A program made the position numbers and the translations under genes. This document shows positions 45,390 to 53,930 of a DNA stretch of 64,000 nt, one piece after another. This DNA comes from Candidimonas humi (GTDB taxonomy: Bacteria; Pseudomonadota; Gammaproteobacteria; Burkholderiales; Burkholderiaceae_B), in assembly GCF_019166065.1 (NCBI RefSeq), contig NZ_JAHTBN010000001.1, positions 124,001-188,000 on the forward strand, read 5' to 3'. The stretch's first letter is position 1, and each line of letters begins with the position of its first letter. The notes beneath the pieces were generated by a model. That model saw only the letters and a program-made list of their open reading frames with translations. It ran no database searches and was not told the DNA's origin.

Positions 45390-46376
45390 ATGCATGTATG
45401 GAAAACGGCCCGCCTCGGGTGTGTGTCTTGCCTCGCATTCACGGCGCTGGCATGGAACGGTCCGGCCGCATCGGCAAGCGCGCAGGCCTACCCCAGCCAC
45501 ATGATCAAGTTCGTGGTCCCGTTTCCCCCCGGAGGCGGCACCGACACACTGGCCCGCTACGCCGCGCAGGCCCTGGAAAAAGAACTGAAACAGACCGTAG
45601 TGGTCGAGAACAAGCCCGGAGCGGGCACGGTGATCGGCACCGCCTACGTCGCCCATGCGCCCGCCGACGGCTACACCATATTGGTCGGCGCCATCAACAC
45701 CGCCACCAATCGTTACCTGTACAAGAAACTGTCCTATGATCCCGATGCGATCATGCCTCTGGGCGGACTGGCTTATTCCCCGTCGATTGTCGTCACCAGC
45801 GAAAAAAAGCGCTTCCATGACGTGAAAGGCCTGGTCGCCTATTCCAAGGCACACCCGGGCAAGCTGAATTTCGCGTCATACGGCATAGGCAGCAGCCCGC
45901 ATCTGGGAACCGAGCTATTGATCCAGGCGACGGGGCTGGATGCCACTCACGTGCCATATCAGGGCGGCGGGCCGGCCCAAGCTTCGGTGCTTGCCGGCCA
46001 GACCGACTTTCTCATGTCGAGTATCCTGCCGGTGCTGTCGTTGATCCAGAGCGGCAGGCTGGTCGGGCTGGGCGTGGCCGCCGACGAACGCCTGAAATCC
46101 TTGCCGAAGGTGCCTACGCTGAAAGAGCAGGGCATAGACCTGGCAACCGGCACCTGGTTCGGGTTTTTCATTAGATCGGACACCCCCGGGCCGATTGTGC
46201 ACAAGCTCGATGCGGCGCTGTCTGCGGTGATGAGCCGGCCGGCCATGCGCGACTTCATCGAGAAAGAGGGCGCCCAACCCATGGCGGGCGGACGCAAGGC
46301 CTTCATGGAATTCGTGGGCAAGGAAGACCAGCGCTGGAAGAAGGTCATCCAGTCGGGGAAAATCAGCGTGGAATGA
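45390..46376 (+). CDS. Bug/TctC-family periplasmic solute receptor (copy 6)
   Basis: A 328-residue receptor. The N terminus (MHVWKTARLGCVSCLAFTAL) is a long Sec signal with cleavage near ASASAQA-YPSH. The ligand loops are VVPFPPGGGTDTLARYAAQ, TVVVENKPGAGTVIGTAYVA, ASYGIGSSPHLGTELL and THVPYQGGGPAQASVLAGQ. It lies 39 bp after the RraA-like gene and so is probably the uptake receptor for its substrate. A second Bug gene follows 219 bp later. The two share only the family motifs, so they are not recent copies. Confidence 0.93.
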   Translation: MHVWKTARLGCVSCLAFTALAWNGPAASASAQAYPSHMIKFVVPFPPGGGTDTLARYAAQALEKELKQTVVVENKPGAGTVIGTAYVAHAPADGYTILVGAINTATNRYLYKKLSYDPDAIMPLGGLAYSPSIVVTSEKKRFHDVKGLVAYSKAHPGKLNFASYGIGSSPHLGTELLIQATGLDATHVPYQGGGPAQASVLAGQTDFLMSSILPVLSLIQSGRLVGLGVAADERLKSLPKVPTLKEQGIDLATGTWFGFFIRSDTPGPIVHKLDAALSAVMSRPAMRDFIEKEGAQPMAGGRKAFMEFVGKEDQRWKKVIQSGKISVE

Positions 46377-46595
46377 GGCCCGCGGGCGCCGGGAGATCAA
46401 TACTTCCGGCCTAGCCTTAGATCAGGGTCGGAGGCATCGCGGGGCCTGCGTCCGTGGGCATGTGCCGGTTCGTTGCGAAGCGTGGGGGGCGTATCGGCCA
46501 GCCGTCATCCGTGAGGATGCATCGATTCAGTCGGGGAGTCGAATCTGTCCGGCCACAACAAGCCCGTATCCGGGCGCACTGATCGAGGAAGACAA

Positions 46596-47582
46596 ATGAA
46601 ACACATGTTTATCAAGGCCGTCATGTCGGCCTGCCTGCTTGCTTCGGGTTTCGTCGCCGCCCACGCGGCGGCCTCCGGCTCCTATCCCGACAGGCCCATC
46701 AAGATTGTCGTGGGCTTCGTGCCGGGAGGCCCCACCGACCTCTATGCGAGGATCGCCGCGCATGGGCTGGAGCAAATACTCGGGCAGCAGTTCGTCGTCG
46801 AGAACCTGGCCGGGGCGAGCGGCGCGATCGCGGCGGCGACGGTAGCCAAATCCAAGCCGGACGGCTATACCTTGCTCGTGAATGTCGTGTCGGACATCAT
46901 TACTCCTCTTGCCAAGAAAAATCCCGGGTACAACCTCGAGAAGAACTTCTCGCCCATAGGCCTGATCGCCGATGCCCCGAACGTCCTGGTGGTGAATCGG
47001 GGCGTGCCTGTGGATACGCTGAAGGGCCTGATCGATTACGCGCGCCGGCATCCCCATACGATCAATTACGGCTCCGCGGGCACGGGGACAGTAAGCCATC
47101 TGGCAGGCGCGCTATTGGCCTCCGCAGCCGGCATCGACATTACGCATGTGCCGTACAAGGGGACCAACGGCGCGCAAATGGATCTGCTCGCCGGGCGGGT
47201 TTCGATGATGTTCGACAATTTGACCAATGGCCTGGCCAACGCGAAGGCGGGCAAGGTCAAGGCCTTGGCCGTCACTTCGCCGCAGCGCTGGCCAGGCGCC
47301 AAGGATCTGCCGACCATGGCCGAGCTCGGGTTCCCCGGCGTGACCATAAGTTCGGTGTTCGGGCTGATGGCCCCCGCCGGAACCCCGAAGCCGGTCGTCG
47401 AGAAACTCTCGCGCGCCCTTGCCAAGGTGCTGCAGAACAAGGCCTACCGGGAAAAAATCGTTCAGTCCGGGGCGCAGCCCGGCGCGCTGGATGCGAAGGA
47501 ATACGGGGAATACATCGCCAAGGAGTCGCGGCGCTGGAAACTGTTCTTGCAGAAACACCCCGGCATTATTCCCGCTGAATAA
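46596..47582 (+). CDS. Bug/TctC-family periplasmic solute receptor (copy 7)
   Basis: A 328-residue receptor with signal peptide MKHMFIKAVMSACLLASGFV and mature start near HAAASGSYPD. The ligand loops are VGFVPGGPTDLYARIAAH, FVVENLAGASGAIAAATVAK (Leu-Ala in place of the usual Lys-Pro) and GSAGTGTVSHLAGALL. The substitution suggests a different ligand from the preceding Bug protein. The 219-bp gap before it may hold its own promoter, although none was clear. GAGGAAG lies upstream of the start. Confidence 0.92.
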   Translation: MKHMFIKAVMSACLLASGFVAAHAAASGSYPDRPIKIVVGFVPGGPTDLYARIAAHGLEQILGQQFVVENLAGASGAIAAATVAKSKPDGYTLLVNVVSDIITPLAKKNPGYNLEKNFSPIGLIADAPNVLVVNRGVPVDTLKGLIDYARRHPHTINYGSAGTGTVSHLAGALLASAAGIDITHVPYKGTNGAQMDLLAGRVSMMFDNLTNGLANAKAGKVKALAVTSPQRWPGAKDLPTMAELGFPGVTISSVFGLMAPAGTPKPVVEKLSRALAKVLQNKAYREKIVQSGAQPGALDAKEYGEYIAKESRRWKLFLQKHPGIIPAE

Positions 47583-47674
47583 GCTCCGTCTGCGTGTCGA
47601 GCATCCAGGGCCGCCGCCGTACCGGTCAAAGGTTGAAACAAGGGTTTCCCCTAGTTACTTTTTGCTCATTTAGG

Positions 47675-47687
47675 CGGAAACTTTCCG
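47675..47687. promoter_or_regulatory. Short perfect inverted repeat upstream of the secreted-protein gene
   Basis: CGGAAA (47675-47680), C, TTTCCG (47682-47687) is a perfect inverted repeat 72 bp before the start of the small secreted protein. It lies in the only AT-rich patch of the 177-bp gap. A regulator-binding role is possible. Confidence 0.35.
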
Positions 47688-47759
47688 ATACGCAGCCACA
47701 TCGGGCTGATTGTGCGACGGCGGGGCAATCCAGCTCCCATCTCGCAAAGGAAGGTCGCC

Positions 47760-48191
47760 ATGGATCGTACCCAACTTCCCGGCCGGGCTGTACGCGCGGC
47801 GAAACGGGGCTCCGCGGTTTGCGCTGTCTTGGCCATGGCCGCCGGCTTGGCGTTCGCCGGCGCCGCGATGGCGGATTCCTCCGGAATCGCTTCCTATGCT
47901 CCCATAAGCGGCTTCACCCCCGTCGGTTCTTATGGCCAGGGGCTGGCGACCGACAATCAGAAGTGGCCCTCGACTTTCGGCACCGGCATGCCCTCGTCGT
48001 CCCAAAGCGGCTCAAGCCAGGCCGTCGCCCTGCAGACCCTGGACAATAGCGCGTTGGCGCGCAATATAGACGTCGGCCTGAATGCGGGCACGACCGCCGC
48101 CATTACTGGCAACGCAAGCAACTTCGTCTCCTCCACGGGCAGCCTGAACAGTACCTCCCAGTCGTCCAACCTCGTCCTGGTCGGTAAATAG
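47760..48191 (+). CDS. Small secreted Ser/Gly/Asn-rich protein, function unknown
   Basis: A 143-residue protein with a long signal peptide (CAVLAMAAGLAFAGAAMA, cleaved near residue 35 before DSSGIAS). The mature part of about 108 residues is rich in serine, glycine, threonine and asparagine and nearly free of charge: GFTPVGSYGQGLATDNQKWP, NIDVGLNAGTTAAITGNASN and VSSTGSLNSTSQSSNLVLVG. It has one tryptophan and no cysteine in the mature region. The composition suits a surface-exposed, repetitive or amyloid-like protein, but no family is recognised. The start at 47760 has GGAAGG about 6 bases upstream. It is isolated between a Bug gene and the convergent arcA. Confidence 0.75.
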   Translation: MDRTQLPGRAVRAAKRGSAVCAVLAMAAGLAFAGAAMADSSGIASYAPISGFTPVGSYGQGLATDNQKWPSTFGTGMPSSSQSGSSQAVALQTLDNSALARNIDVGLNAGTTAAITGNASNFVSSTGSLNSTSQSSNLVLVGK

Positions 48192-48334
48192 CGCCGGCTC
48201 GCCTGCCGTGCGGATGGGCGCAGGCCCGCCCGCTGCGCAGTGCATGTCCGGCGCAAGCTGCACGAGCATCGCGTCACCCCCCGGAACCGGATCGCCGTCC
48301 CGCTACGCCATGGGAGCATTCCGCGATGCCATGA

Positions 48335-48360
48335 TGTGGGCCTATAACTGTGGGCCTATA
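48335..48360. repeat. Exact 12-bp tandem repeat near the arcA 3' end
   Basis: TGTGGGCCTATA is found at 48335-48346 and again at 48349-48360, two bases apart. It lies between the secreted-protein gene and the convergent arcA. It is probably a local slippage duplication. Confidence 0.7.
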
Positions 48361-48372
48361 TCGCGGCCGGAG

Positions 48373-49614
48373 TCAGGCAGGATCGCGAATGATGGGGCAG
48401 GTCATGCAGTGGCCACCGCCTCGTCCACGGCCCAATTCCGCGCCGACTATGGACACCACTTCGATACCGGCCTTGCGCAACAGCGTATTGGTATACACAT
48501 TACGGTCATAGGCCATGACAACGCCCGGAGACAGACAGACAAGATTGGCTCCGCTGTCCCACTGCGTGCGCTCGCGTAGATACGCATTCCCGCCTGTTTC
48601 TATGACACGCATTTTTTTTATGCCCAGCGCCCCGCCGATCACCTCTACGAGCGATCCCTTTTCCCGATGGAGTTCCAGTGCCCCGGGCTTGCTGCCGGGC
48701 CGATAGGAAAAAGCCTGAATACCGTTGGCGATGTCGGGATAGATCAGCACACAATCGCGATCGGCAAACGTCAGCACGGTATCTAGGTGCATGGCCGCGC
48801 GCAGCTTCGGCATCGCAGCCACAATCACGCGATCGACAACTTCCTGGGCGAACAGGGAAGCGGCCAGCTGGCTGATGGCCTGCCGGGACGTACGTTCGCT
48901 CATGCCTATCATCACGGTACGGTTGCCGATGGGCATGACATCTCCGCCCTCCAGCGTGGCAAGCCCGTGATCTTGGGTCGGATCGCCCCACCAGACCCGT
49001 GTCTTCCCGGCAAAATCCGGGTGAAAGCGATAGATCGCGGCGGCCAGGATGGTTTCTTCATGGCGCGCCGGCCAGTAGAGCGGATTGAGCGTGACCCCGC
49101 CGTAGATCCAGCAGGTCGTATCGCGCGTATACAAGGTGTTTGGCAGCGGCGGCAGCAGGTATTCCGTAACGCCCGCGGCATCCCGTATGAGGGCCAGCTG
49201 TTCGCCGCCGATGTCCTCGGGAAATTCCTCGGTCGAAAGGCCGCCGATCAGTGTTTCGGCAAGCTTGCGCGGCGGCAGGCCGTCGAGATAGCCGCGAATC
49301 TCGTCCAGCAAGCCCAGGCCCAGCTGATTCGCCACCACCTGGTTGTCCAGGATCCACTTTTTCGCTTCGGGTCGCGTCACGGTTTCGGTCAGCAGATTGT
49401 GCATTTCCACGACCTCCACGCCGCGGTCACGCATCTTGTTCATGAAGTCGAAGTGGTCGCGCTTGGCATTATCGACCCACAGCACATCGTCGAAAAGCAA
49501 AGCATCGCAATTGGAAGGGGTCAGCCGTTCATGGGCTTTTCCGGGTGCGCAGACCAGTACTTTGCGCAATGTGCCCACTTCGGAATGAACTCCCAGTTCA
49601 GTGTTGTTAGCCAT
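48373..49614 (-). CDS. arcA: Arginine deiminase
   Basis: A 413-residue cytosolic enzyme that converts arginine to citrulline and ammonia. The fold motifs are in order: [20 protein letters not shown] at the N terminus, [57 protein letters not shown] and the nucleophile cysteine at about C403 in [16 protein letters not shown]. The start at 49614 follows AAGGGAAAATA; an in-frame start at 49779 would run back through arcD. It is 16 bp after arcD. Carbamoyltransferase (arcB) and carbamate kinase (arcC) genes are not in this window, so energy yield from arginine depends on genes elsewhere. Confidence 0.97.
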   Translation of the reverse strand: MANNTELGVHSEVGTLRKVLVCAPGKAHERLTPSNCDALLFDDVLWVDNAKRDHFDFMNKMRDRGVEVVEMHNLLTETVTRPEAKKWILDNQVVANQLGLGLLDEIRGYLDGLPPRKLAETLIGGLSTEEFPEDIGGEQLALIRDAAGVTEYLLPPLPNTLYTRDTTCWIYGGVTLNPLYWPARHEETILAAAIYRFHPDFAGKTRVWWGDPTQDHGLATLEGGDVMPIGNRTVMIGMSERTSRQAISQLAASLFAQEVVDRVIVAAMPKLRAAMHLDTVLTFADRDCVLIYPDIANGIQAFSYRPGSKPGALELHREKGSLVEVIGGALGIKKMRVIETGGNAYLRERTQWDSGANLVCLSPGVVMAYDRNVYTNTLLRKAGIEVVSIVGAELGRGRGGGHCMTCPIIRDPA

Positions 49615-49630
49615 TATTTTCCCTTGGATG

Positions 49631-51052
49631 TCAGATAATGATCCAGCCTTGGTGCAGGCCGGCAACAGCAGCGAGGCAACCGACGAGAGCCACCGCAAAT
49701 ACGACGATTTCCCAGCTCTTGAACAGCTTCCGGCCCCGTTCGCGGCGGGCCCAGTAGTACAAAGCCGTGCCCGGTGCATAGAGCAGTGCCGACAGCAATA
49801 CGAACTTCAGTCCGCCTGCATAGACCAGGAATGCGGTATAGAGCACTGCGATCCCCGCGACAACCAGGTCTCGGGTGCGGCCGTTGCCGTTTTCGTAAGT
49901 TTCTCCGCGCCTGGCGAGCATGAATCCGAACGCCGCCACCAGGAAATAAGGAATCAACGACACGGCACTGGTCAGATTGAGCATCAGCGAAAAGGCATCC
50001 GACGACCAGTAGGTGCTGATGACGAAAAGCTGGACAACGATATTGGTAAGCCACAGCGCGGCGGCCGGCACGCCGTTCTTGTTCTCGCTGGCGAAGATGC
50101 GCGGCATGTCTTCGTTTTTCGAGGCGGCGAACAGGACTTCGGCGCAAATCAGCGACCATGCGAGGTAGGCGCCGAGGACCGATATAAGCAGTCCTACGCT
50201 GATGAAAACGGCGCCCCAATGGCCGACTGCCGACTCCAGCACGCCCGCCATGGACGGCTGGCGCAGCGCGGCAATTTCGCTTTGGTGCATGACCGCGTAT
50301 GGCAGCAGAGTCACCAACACCATCAGGCAAAGCGCTGTCATGAAGCCGATCAGTGTCGCCACGCCGACGTGCGATCGCTTGATCGCGAAGCGGGAATAGA
50401 CGCTGGCGCCTTCGATCCCCAGGAATACGAAAACCGTGACCAGCATGGTTCGTCGAACCTGCGCAAAAATACCCTCCGTCCCGAAATCTCCCCACAAGTT
50501 CGTCCGGAACAGATCCAGCTTGAAGGCGACAATGAGCATGACGATGAACGCCAGGATAGGAATGATCTTGGCCACCGTGACCACGGCGTTGATAAATGCG
50601 GCCTGTTGCACGCCTCGCAGGATCAGGAAGTGGAATAGCCAGATCCCGATTGATGCGGCGAGGATGGCGGGCAAGGTGTTGCCGTTGCCGAATACAGGAA
50701 AAAAGGCGCCTAGCGTGGACTTGATCAGCACCCAATACGAAACATTGCCTATGCAGCTTCCAAGCCAGTACCCGAACGCGGACAGGAACCCCAAATAGTC
50801 TCCGAATCCCGCCTTGGCATAAGCAAAAATGCCGGCGTCCAGGTCGGGCTTTCTTTGGGCCAGGCTTTGAAAAACCCGGGCCAGCGTGTACATGCCGGCT
50901 CCTGCGATGGCCCAGGCAATAATTGCACCGATGACGCCCGTCGCATTGCTAAAAGTCCTCGGCAGCGAAAAAATCCCCGCTCCGATCATCGAACCGACCA
51001 CCATCCCGGTCAATGACAACAAGCCCAGCTTCTTTTCCTCGCCATTCTGCAT
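49631..51052 (-). CDS. arcD: Arginine/ornithine antiporter-type amino acid permease
   Basis: A 473-residue APC-superfamily permease with about 12 membrane segments. The entry motif [20 protein letters not shown] is typical of ArcD and basic amino acid antiporters, followed by [20 protein letters not shown] and [22 protein letters not shown] with the conserved GIEGASVYS. It would import arginine in exchange for ornithine or citrulline. The start at 51052 has GGAGGCGAG upstream; an in-frame start at 51142 overlaps the preceding gene. It is 16 bp ahead of arcA, which supports the assignment. Confidence 0.94.
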   Translation of the reverse strand: MQNGEEKKLGLLSLTGMVVGSMIGAGIFSLPRTFSNATGVIGAIIAWAIAGAGMYTLARVFQSLAQRKPDLDAGIFAYAKAGFGDYLGFLSAFGYWLGSCIGNVSYWVLIKSTLGAFFPVFGNGNTLPAILAASIGIWLFHFLILRGVQQAAFINAVVTVAKIIPILAFIVMLIVAFKLDLFRTNLWGDFGTEGIFAQVRRTMLVTVFVFLGIEGASVYSRFAIKRSHVGVATLIGFMTALCLMVLVTLLPYAVMHQSEIAALRQPSMAGVLESAVGHWGAVFISVGLLISVLGAYLAWSLICAEVLFAASKNEDMPRIFASENKNGVPAAALWLTNIVVQLFVISTYWSSDAFSLMLNLTSAVSLIPYFLVAAFGFMLARRGETYENGNGRTRDLVVAGIAVLYTAFLVYAGGLKFVLLSALLYAPGTALYYWARRERGRKLFKSWEIVVFAVALVGCLAAVAGLHQGWIII

Positions 51053-51080
51053 TGCTCGCCTCCGATGAAATATTACGTGT

Positions 51081-52157
51081 TCACATGAGAGAACTTCCTG
51101 CTTTTGGATCTTCTCGATTCGGCGAGCCCGGGTCGACGGCACCCGGGTCGTGCGATCGTTGCAGCCCTTGGCTTGTCCAGATCGATGTGGCCGCGATCAG
51201 GATGGGCACGCCGATGAAAGTTCCGGGAATGCCCCAAACAAGCCCCCAGAAGAACACCGCCACCATCACGGCCAGCGGGGAAAGGGAAAAGGCGCTACCG
51301 GCGAGGCGGGGCTCCAGGTAGCAACCGTAAGCGATCTGGATGACATTCAGGATCAGAAGCACGATGACCGCGGCGTTCAGGGATCCGAATTGCACGAACG
51401 CGAAGAAGGACGGGAAAAGCGTGGCCAGCAAAGGGCCGAGAAACGGGATGTAGTTCAGCAAAAACGCCAAGGCTCCCCAGGCCGTGGCCAGCTCCAGTCC
51501 CGCGTACATTGCGAACAACCAGACCGTCAGGCCGGTCAACAGACTCGCGACGGTGCGGATCAGCATATAACGCCGCAACTTGGCGGATATTTGCTCGGTT
51601 ACGTCCGCCCAGTGGTCCGGGTGGCGCGTGATGCGGCGTATGCGCGATGGCACTTCGTCCAGCTCGAAGACTCCAAGCGTGACGAACAGAAATGACAGGA
51701 ATATGAGGCCGGCCGTGCTGTTGATGCGGACCAGCAGTTCCTGGAGCGCTCGCAAGACCCAGGTCACGTTGAAGCCATCCTGGAACAAGGTCAGCACCAG
51801 CGTGAATCGCGGATCCAGGTCAGCCAGCTCGATATTGAACAGACGCTGCAGCCGCGCCGAATTGGCGATTGTCCATTGCGCTACCACGGTGAGCCCCCAG
51901 GCCGCCAGGCTCAAGAACAATATCGCCACGCCGATAGTGATGACGAGCGTCAATATACCGGCTGCCATGCCTCCCAGGGCACGCCGCAAAGCGCGTTCCA
52001 GCGGCGCCACGAGCGCCAGGATGAACAGGGCGAATGCCAATGGCACCAACACTGCGCTGGCCAGGTACATCAGGCCCAGTGTCAGAAGGGCTGCGATCCA
52101 GCACAAGTAGGCGGCAGGCCATATTGTCCCACCCGGCCCCTCGAGGGGGAGCCTCAT
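51081..52157 (-). CDS. AI-2E/PerM-family membrane protein
   Basis: A 358-residue inner-membrane protein of the AI-2E family with about eight membrane helices, for example IAALLTLGLMYLASAVLVPL, LIFLSFLFVTLGVFELDEV and LNYIPFLGPLLATLFPSF. Members have been linked to autoinducer-2 export or to sodium/proton antiport. The gene is 28 bp upstream of arcD and in the same direction, so it looks like the first gene of an AI-2E-arcD-arcA operon. A role in pH or ion balance would fit with arginine deimination, but this is inference. No strong ribosome site precedes the start. Confidence 0.9.
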   Translation of the reverse strand: MRLPLEGPGGTIWPAAYLCWIAALLTLGLMYLASAVLVPLAFALFILALVAPLERALRRALGGMAAGILTLVITIGVAILFLSLAAWGLTVVAQWTIANSARLQRLFNIELADLDPRFTLVLTLFQDGFNVTWVLRALQELLVRINSTAGLIFLSFLFVTLGVFELDEVPSRIRRITRHPDHWADVTEQISAKLRRYMLIRTVASLLTGLTVWLFAMYAGLELATAWGALAFLLNYIPFLGPLLATLFPSFFAFVQFGSLNAAVIVLLILNVIQIAYGCYLEPRLAGSAFSLSPLAVMVAVFFWGLVWGIPGTFIGVPILIAATSIWTSQGLQRSHDPGAVDPGSPNREDPKAGSSLM

Positions 52158-52938
52158 CTCGGAATTACTCCATCGATGCGTTGGATCAGATAAGGCTGGA
52201 TGTCATCGAGGCGGGTGCCTGTCGGCGCGAGCAAGAATACGGCCGCAATCGGCCCAAGGGCGCGCAGGACACTTATGGTATGGCTGCATCTAGTACATTG
52301 CGTACTGTGTTCCTCGATACCATCGGAGCCCATGGCCTTTCTCCTCCTGGCGCAGCATAGAATGGAACATCACTCTGCAATACCGGATTCCGCAGCTATG
52401 GGCATCTGAAGCTTGCTATTGGCGAGGCCGTGCCGCGCATCCCGGAAACACATCATCCCAATGCCCCGAGCCGGTCCGAAACGCGATGGCGGGCCGGCTC
52501 GTTGAATTCGCGGATTTCGCTGGCGCTGTATATCGATTGGCTGTGCCACGTCCAGCCCGCCAGGTAAAAAATATTGTTTCTATTCGAGCAAAAACCCGGC
52601 TCACTTTATGGCTCTGTTACATGAGCACAGGCTCCGGTAGCCTCAACCGTCGCAAAGCAAGGACAAACGACGCGGAACCAGTTCTATCCAAGAATCGGGG
52701 CCAATAAAACCAAGCTCCGGTGTACGACGTCACTTCAAAATTGATATCACAATTCAGATCTGTCTAGCCCAGAGGCCCGACCGGACATCAGTCTTCCCTC
52801 TGTGCCTTGAAATACAGGCGAATTCTCTTATATGGAACGTAGTGGATACCCGTGATAGTACCACTCTTCGAAGTGAAGGCCGGGGCGCTCGAGCATAGAT
52901 TCAAGGGACGGCCCCGCCGAGGCCAATCCCATCAAAGA
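52158..52938. other. Gene-poor 780-bp stretch
   Basis: No gene can be supported here. Base composition is patchier and more AT-rich than in neighbouring DNA. On the minus strand a short frame within about 52460-52600 has a coding-like G/C-ending codon pattern and reads through YLAGWTWHSQSIYSASEI to a stop, but it lacks a start codon and a known family, so it could be a gene remnant. An inverted repeat lies at 52292-52306. The promoter of the AI-2E-arcDA operon is expected in the left part. A search for a clear Anr/FNR box (TTGAT-N4-ATCAA) found none. Confidence 0.5.
52292..52306. promoter_or_regulatory. Inverted repeat upstream of the AI-2E-arcDA operon
   Basis: AGTAC (52292-52296), ATTGC, GTACT (52302-52306) is a perfect 5-5-5 inverted repeat 135 bp upstream of the AI-2E gene start. 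It is short and could occur by chance. Confidence 0.3.
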
Positions 52939-52972
52939 CAAGGGCTTGCAGACCGAAATCTGCAAGCCCTTG
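52939..52972. terminator. Strong 14-bp intrinsic terminator next to tRNA-Pro
   Basis: CAAGGGCTTGCAGA (52939-52952) and TCTGCAAGCCCTTG (52959-52972) form a perfect 14-bp stem with a 6-base loop. On the plus strand it is followed by GTTTTTC; on the minus strand by TCTTTG. It begins 8 bases after the 3' end of the tRNA gene and most likely terminates the leftward tRNA transcript. Confidence 0.9.
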
Positions 52973-52979
52973 GTTTTTC

Positions 52980-53057
<78 letters not shown>

Positions 53058-53182
53058 TACCGGACGCCTCGCGGCCCCCGGTTTTGCTTTCCGCGGGCCT
53101 TGCCCCCGGTCAGCGAAAGCCGAGATTCTAGCATAAATATTTTGCAGCAGTTTGGGCCGGGAAGAGGCCGCCCGTAACGGGG

Positions 53183-53199
53183 CTTGCATGGGGTGCAAG
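53183..53199 (+). repeat. 17-bp inverted copy of the tRNA-Pro anticodon arm
   Basis: CTTGCATGGGGTGCAAG at 53183-53199 is identical to the anticodon stem-loop of the tRNA gene (53013-53029 on the opposite strand) and lies 127 bp upstream of the tRNA 5' end. Anticodon arms often serve as integrase attachment sites, but no integrase or element lies between the copies and the orientation is inverted, so its meaning is open. Confidence 0.7.
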
Positions 53200-53332
53200 A
53201 GGCCGCAAGTGCCGTCGATATGTTCCGTCATCGAAGCTTTTGCTTGCATTTTCAATGGCTTTCCCTGCGTTTCCGGCCGTCGTGGCTTTGGTATAAGGAT
53301 AGGTTTAGCAGCTTTATATCGAGGCCCTGAAT

Positions 53333-53584
53333 ATGTCCATGCGAACCTTGTGCCGTTGCGGCGCCGCGTTGTTTCTTGCCATGCTCGCCGCCGGGTGCAG
53401 CAGTACTTCGTCGGGCAGCCACCGGGATACGCTGCTGGGCAACCAGTGCAAGTGGAATCCCCGGAGTTGCGATTATTCGGGGCCCTACGATCCCGGAGAG
53501 CGGGCTTATGCCGAGAAAGAGGCGGCGCGCCTGAATGAGGCCGAAACCGATAGGTTGCGCCATATCAATCTATCGGGGAAATAA
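53333..53584 (+). CDS. Small putative lipoprotein
   Basis: An 83-residue protein with a lipoprotein signal (MSMRTLCRCGAALFLAMLAA) and lipobox LAAG-C at about residue 22, followed by SSTSSGSHRD. The mature part has two further cysteines (NQCKWNPRSCDYSGPYDPGE) that could form a disulfide, and a charged helix EKEAARLNEAETDRLRHINL. No family is recognised. It is a stand-alone gene between tRNA-Pro and a uracil-DNA-glycosylase-family gene. The ATG at 53339 is an alternative start. Confidence 0.75.
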   Translation: MSMRTLCRCGAALFLAMLAAGCSSTSSGSHRDTLLGNQCKWNPRSCDYSGPYDPGERAYAEKEAARLNEAETDRLRHINLSGK

Positions 53585-53640
53585 ATCCGCGCAGGCACTG
53601 TGCCCTCTGTGGCGTGCCCCGTCGAATCGGCCGATAATTT

Positions 53641-53698
53641 CACATTTGGCTTTCGGTAAATCTCGCATTCCGCACATTTGGTTTTAGGTAAATCTCGC
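53641..53698. repeat. Tandem 26-bp direct repeat in a gene-free stretch
   Basis: Copies at 53641-53666 and 53673-53698 match at 24 of 26 bases (CACATTTGG...GGTAAATCTCGC) with a 32-bp period and the spacer ATTCCG. The surrounding 346 bp (53585-53930) has no convincing gene. Multiple short repeats of this kind are found at the ends of IS21-type elements, so this may be the remnant of one, but no transposase remains. Confidence 0.65.
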
Positions 53699-53930
53699 TG
53701 CGTGGCCGTGCCGCCCGTCGTTGCCGTGACGCGGGCGCGTGTCGCGGCCTTGTGTCTCGTCCAGCCGGCATCTGGCAGGTTCATGAGCCCGGATTCGATG
53801 GATGCACCAGCCGGGCCAGGCACGAGCCCCAGCGAGAGCGGACGGCCATGGCGCGGCTTGTCGACGCCATGCAGGTCGCGCAGGCGCCGAATCCGGGCAT
53901 GCGAAAACAAACAGGACACTGGATTCAGTC

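Noticed and set aside
52158-52300. An Anr/FNR box for the arginine deiminase operon.
   Set aside because: No TTGAT-N4-ATCAA-like sequence with acceptable match was found upstream of the first gene or in the 28-bp gap before arcD.
52939-52972. The long inverted repeat beside tRNA-Pro as an insertion-sequence end.
   Set aside because: A short loop, a 14-bp stem and a following T-run directly after a tRNA 3' end are fully explained by an intrinsic terminator.
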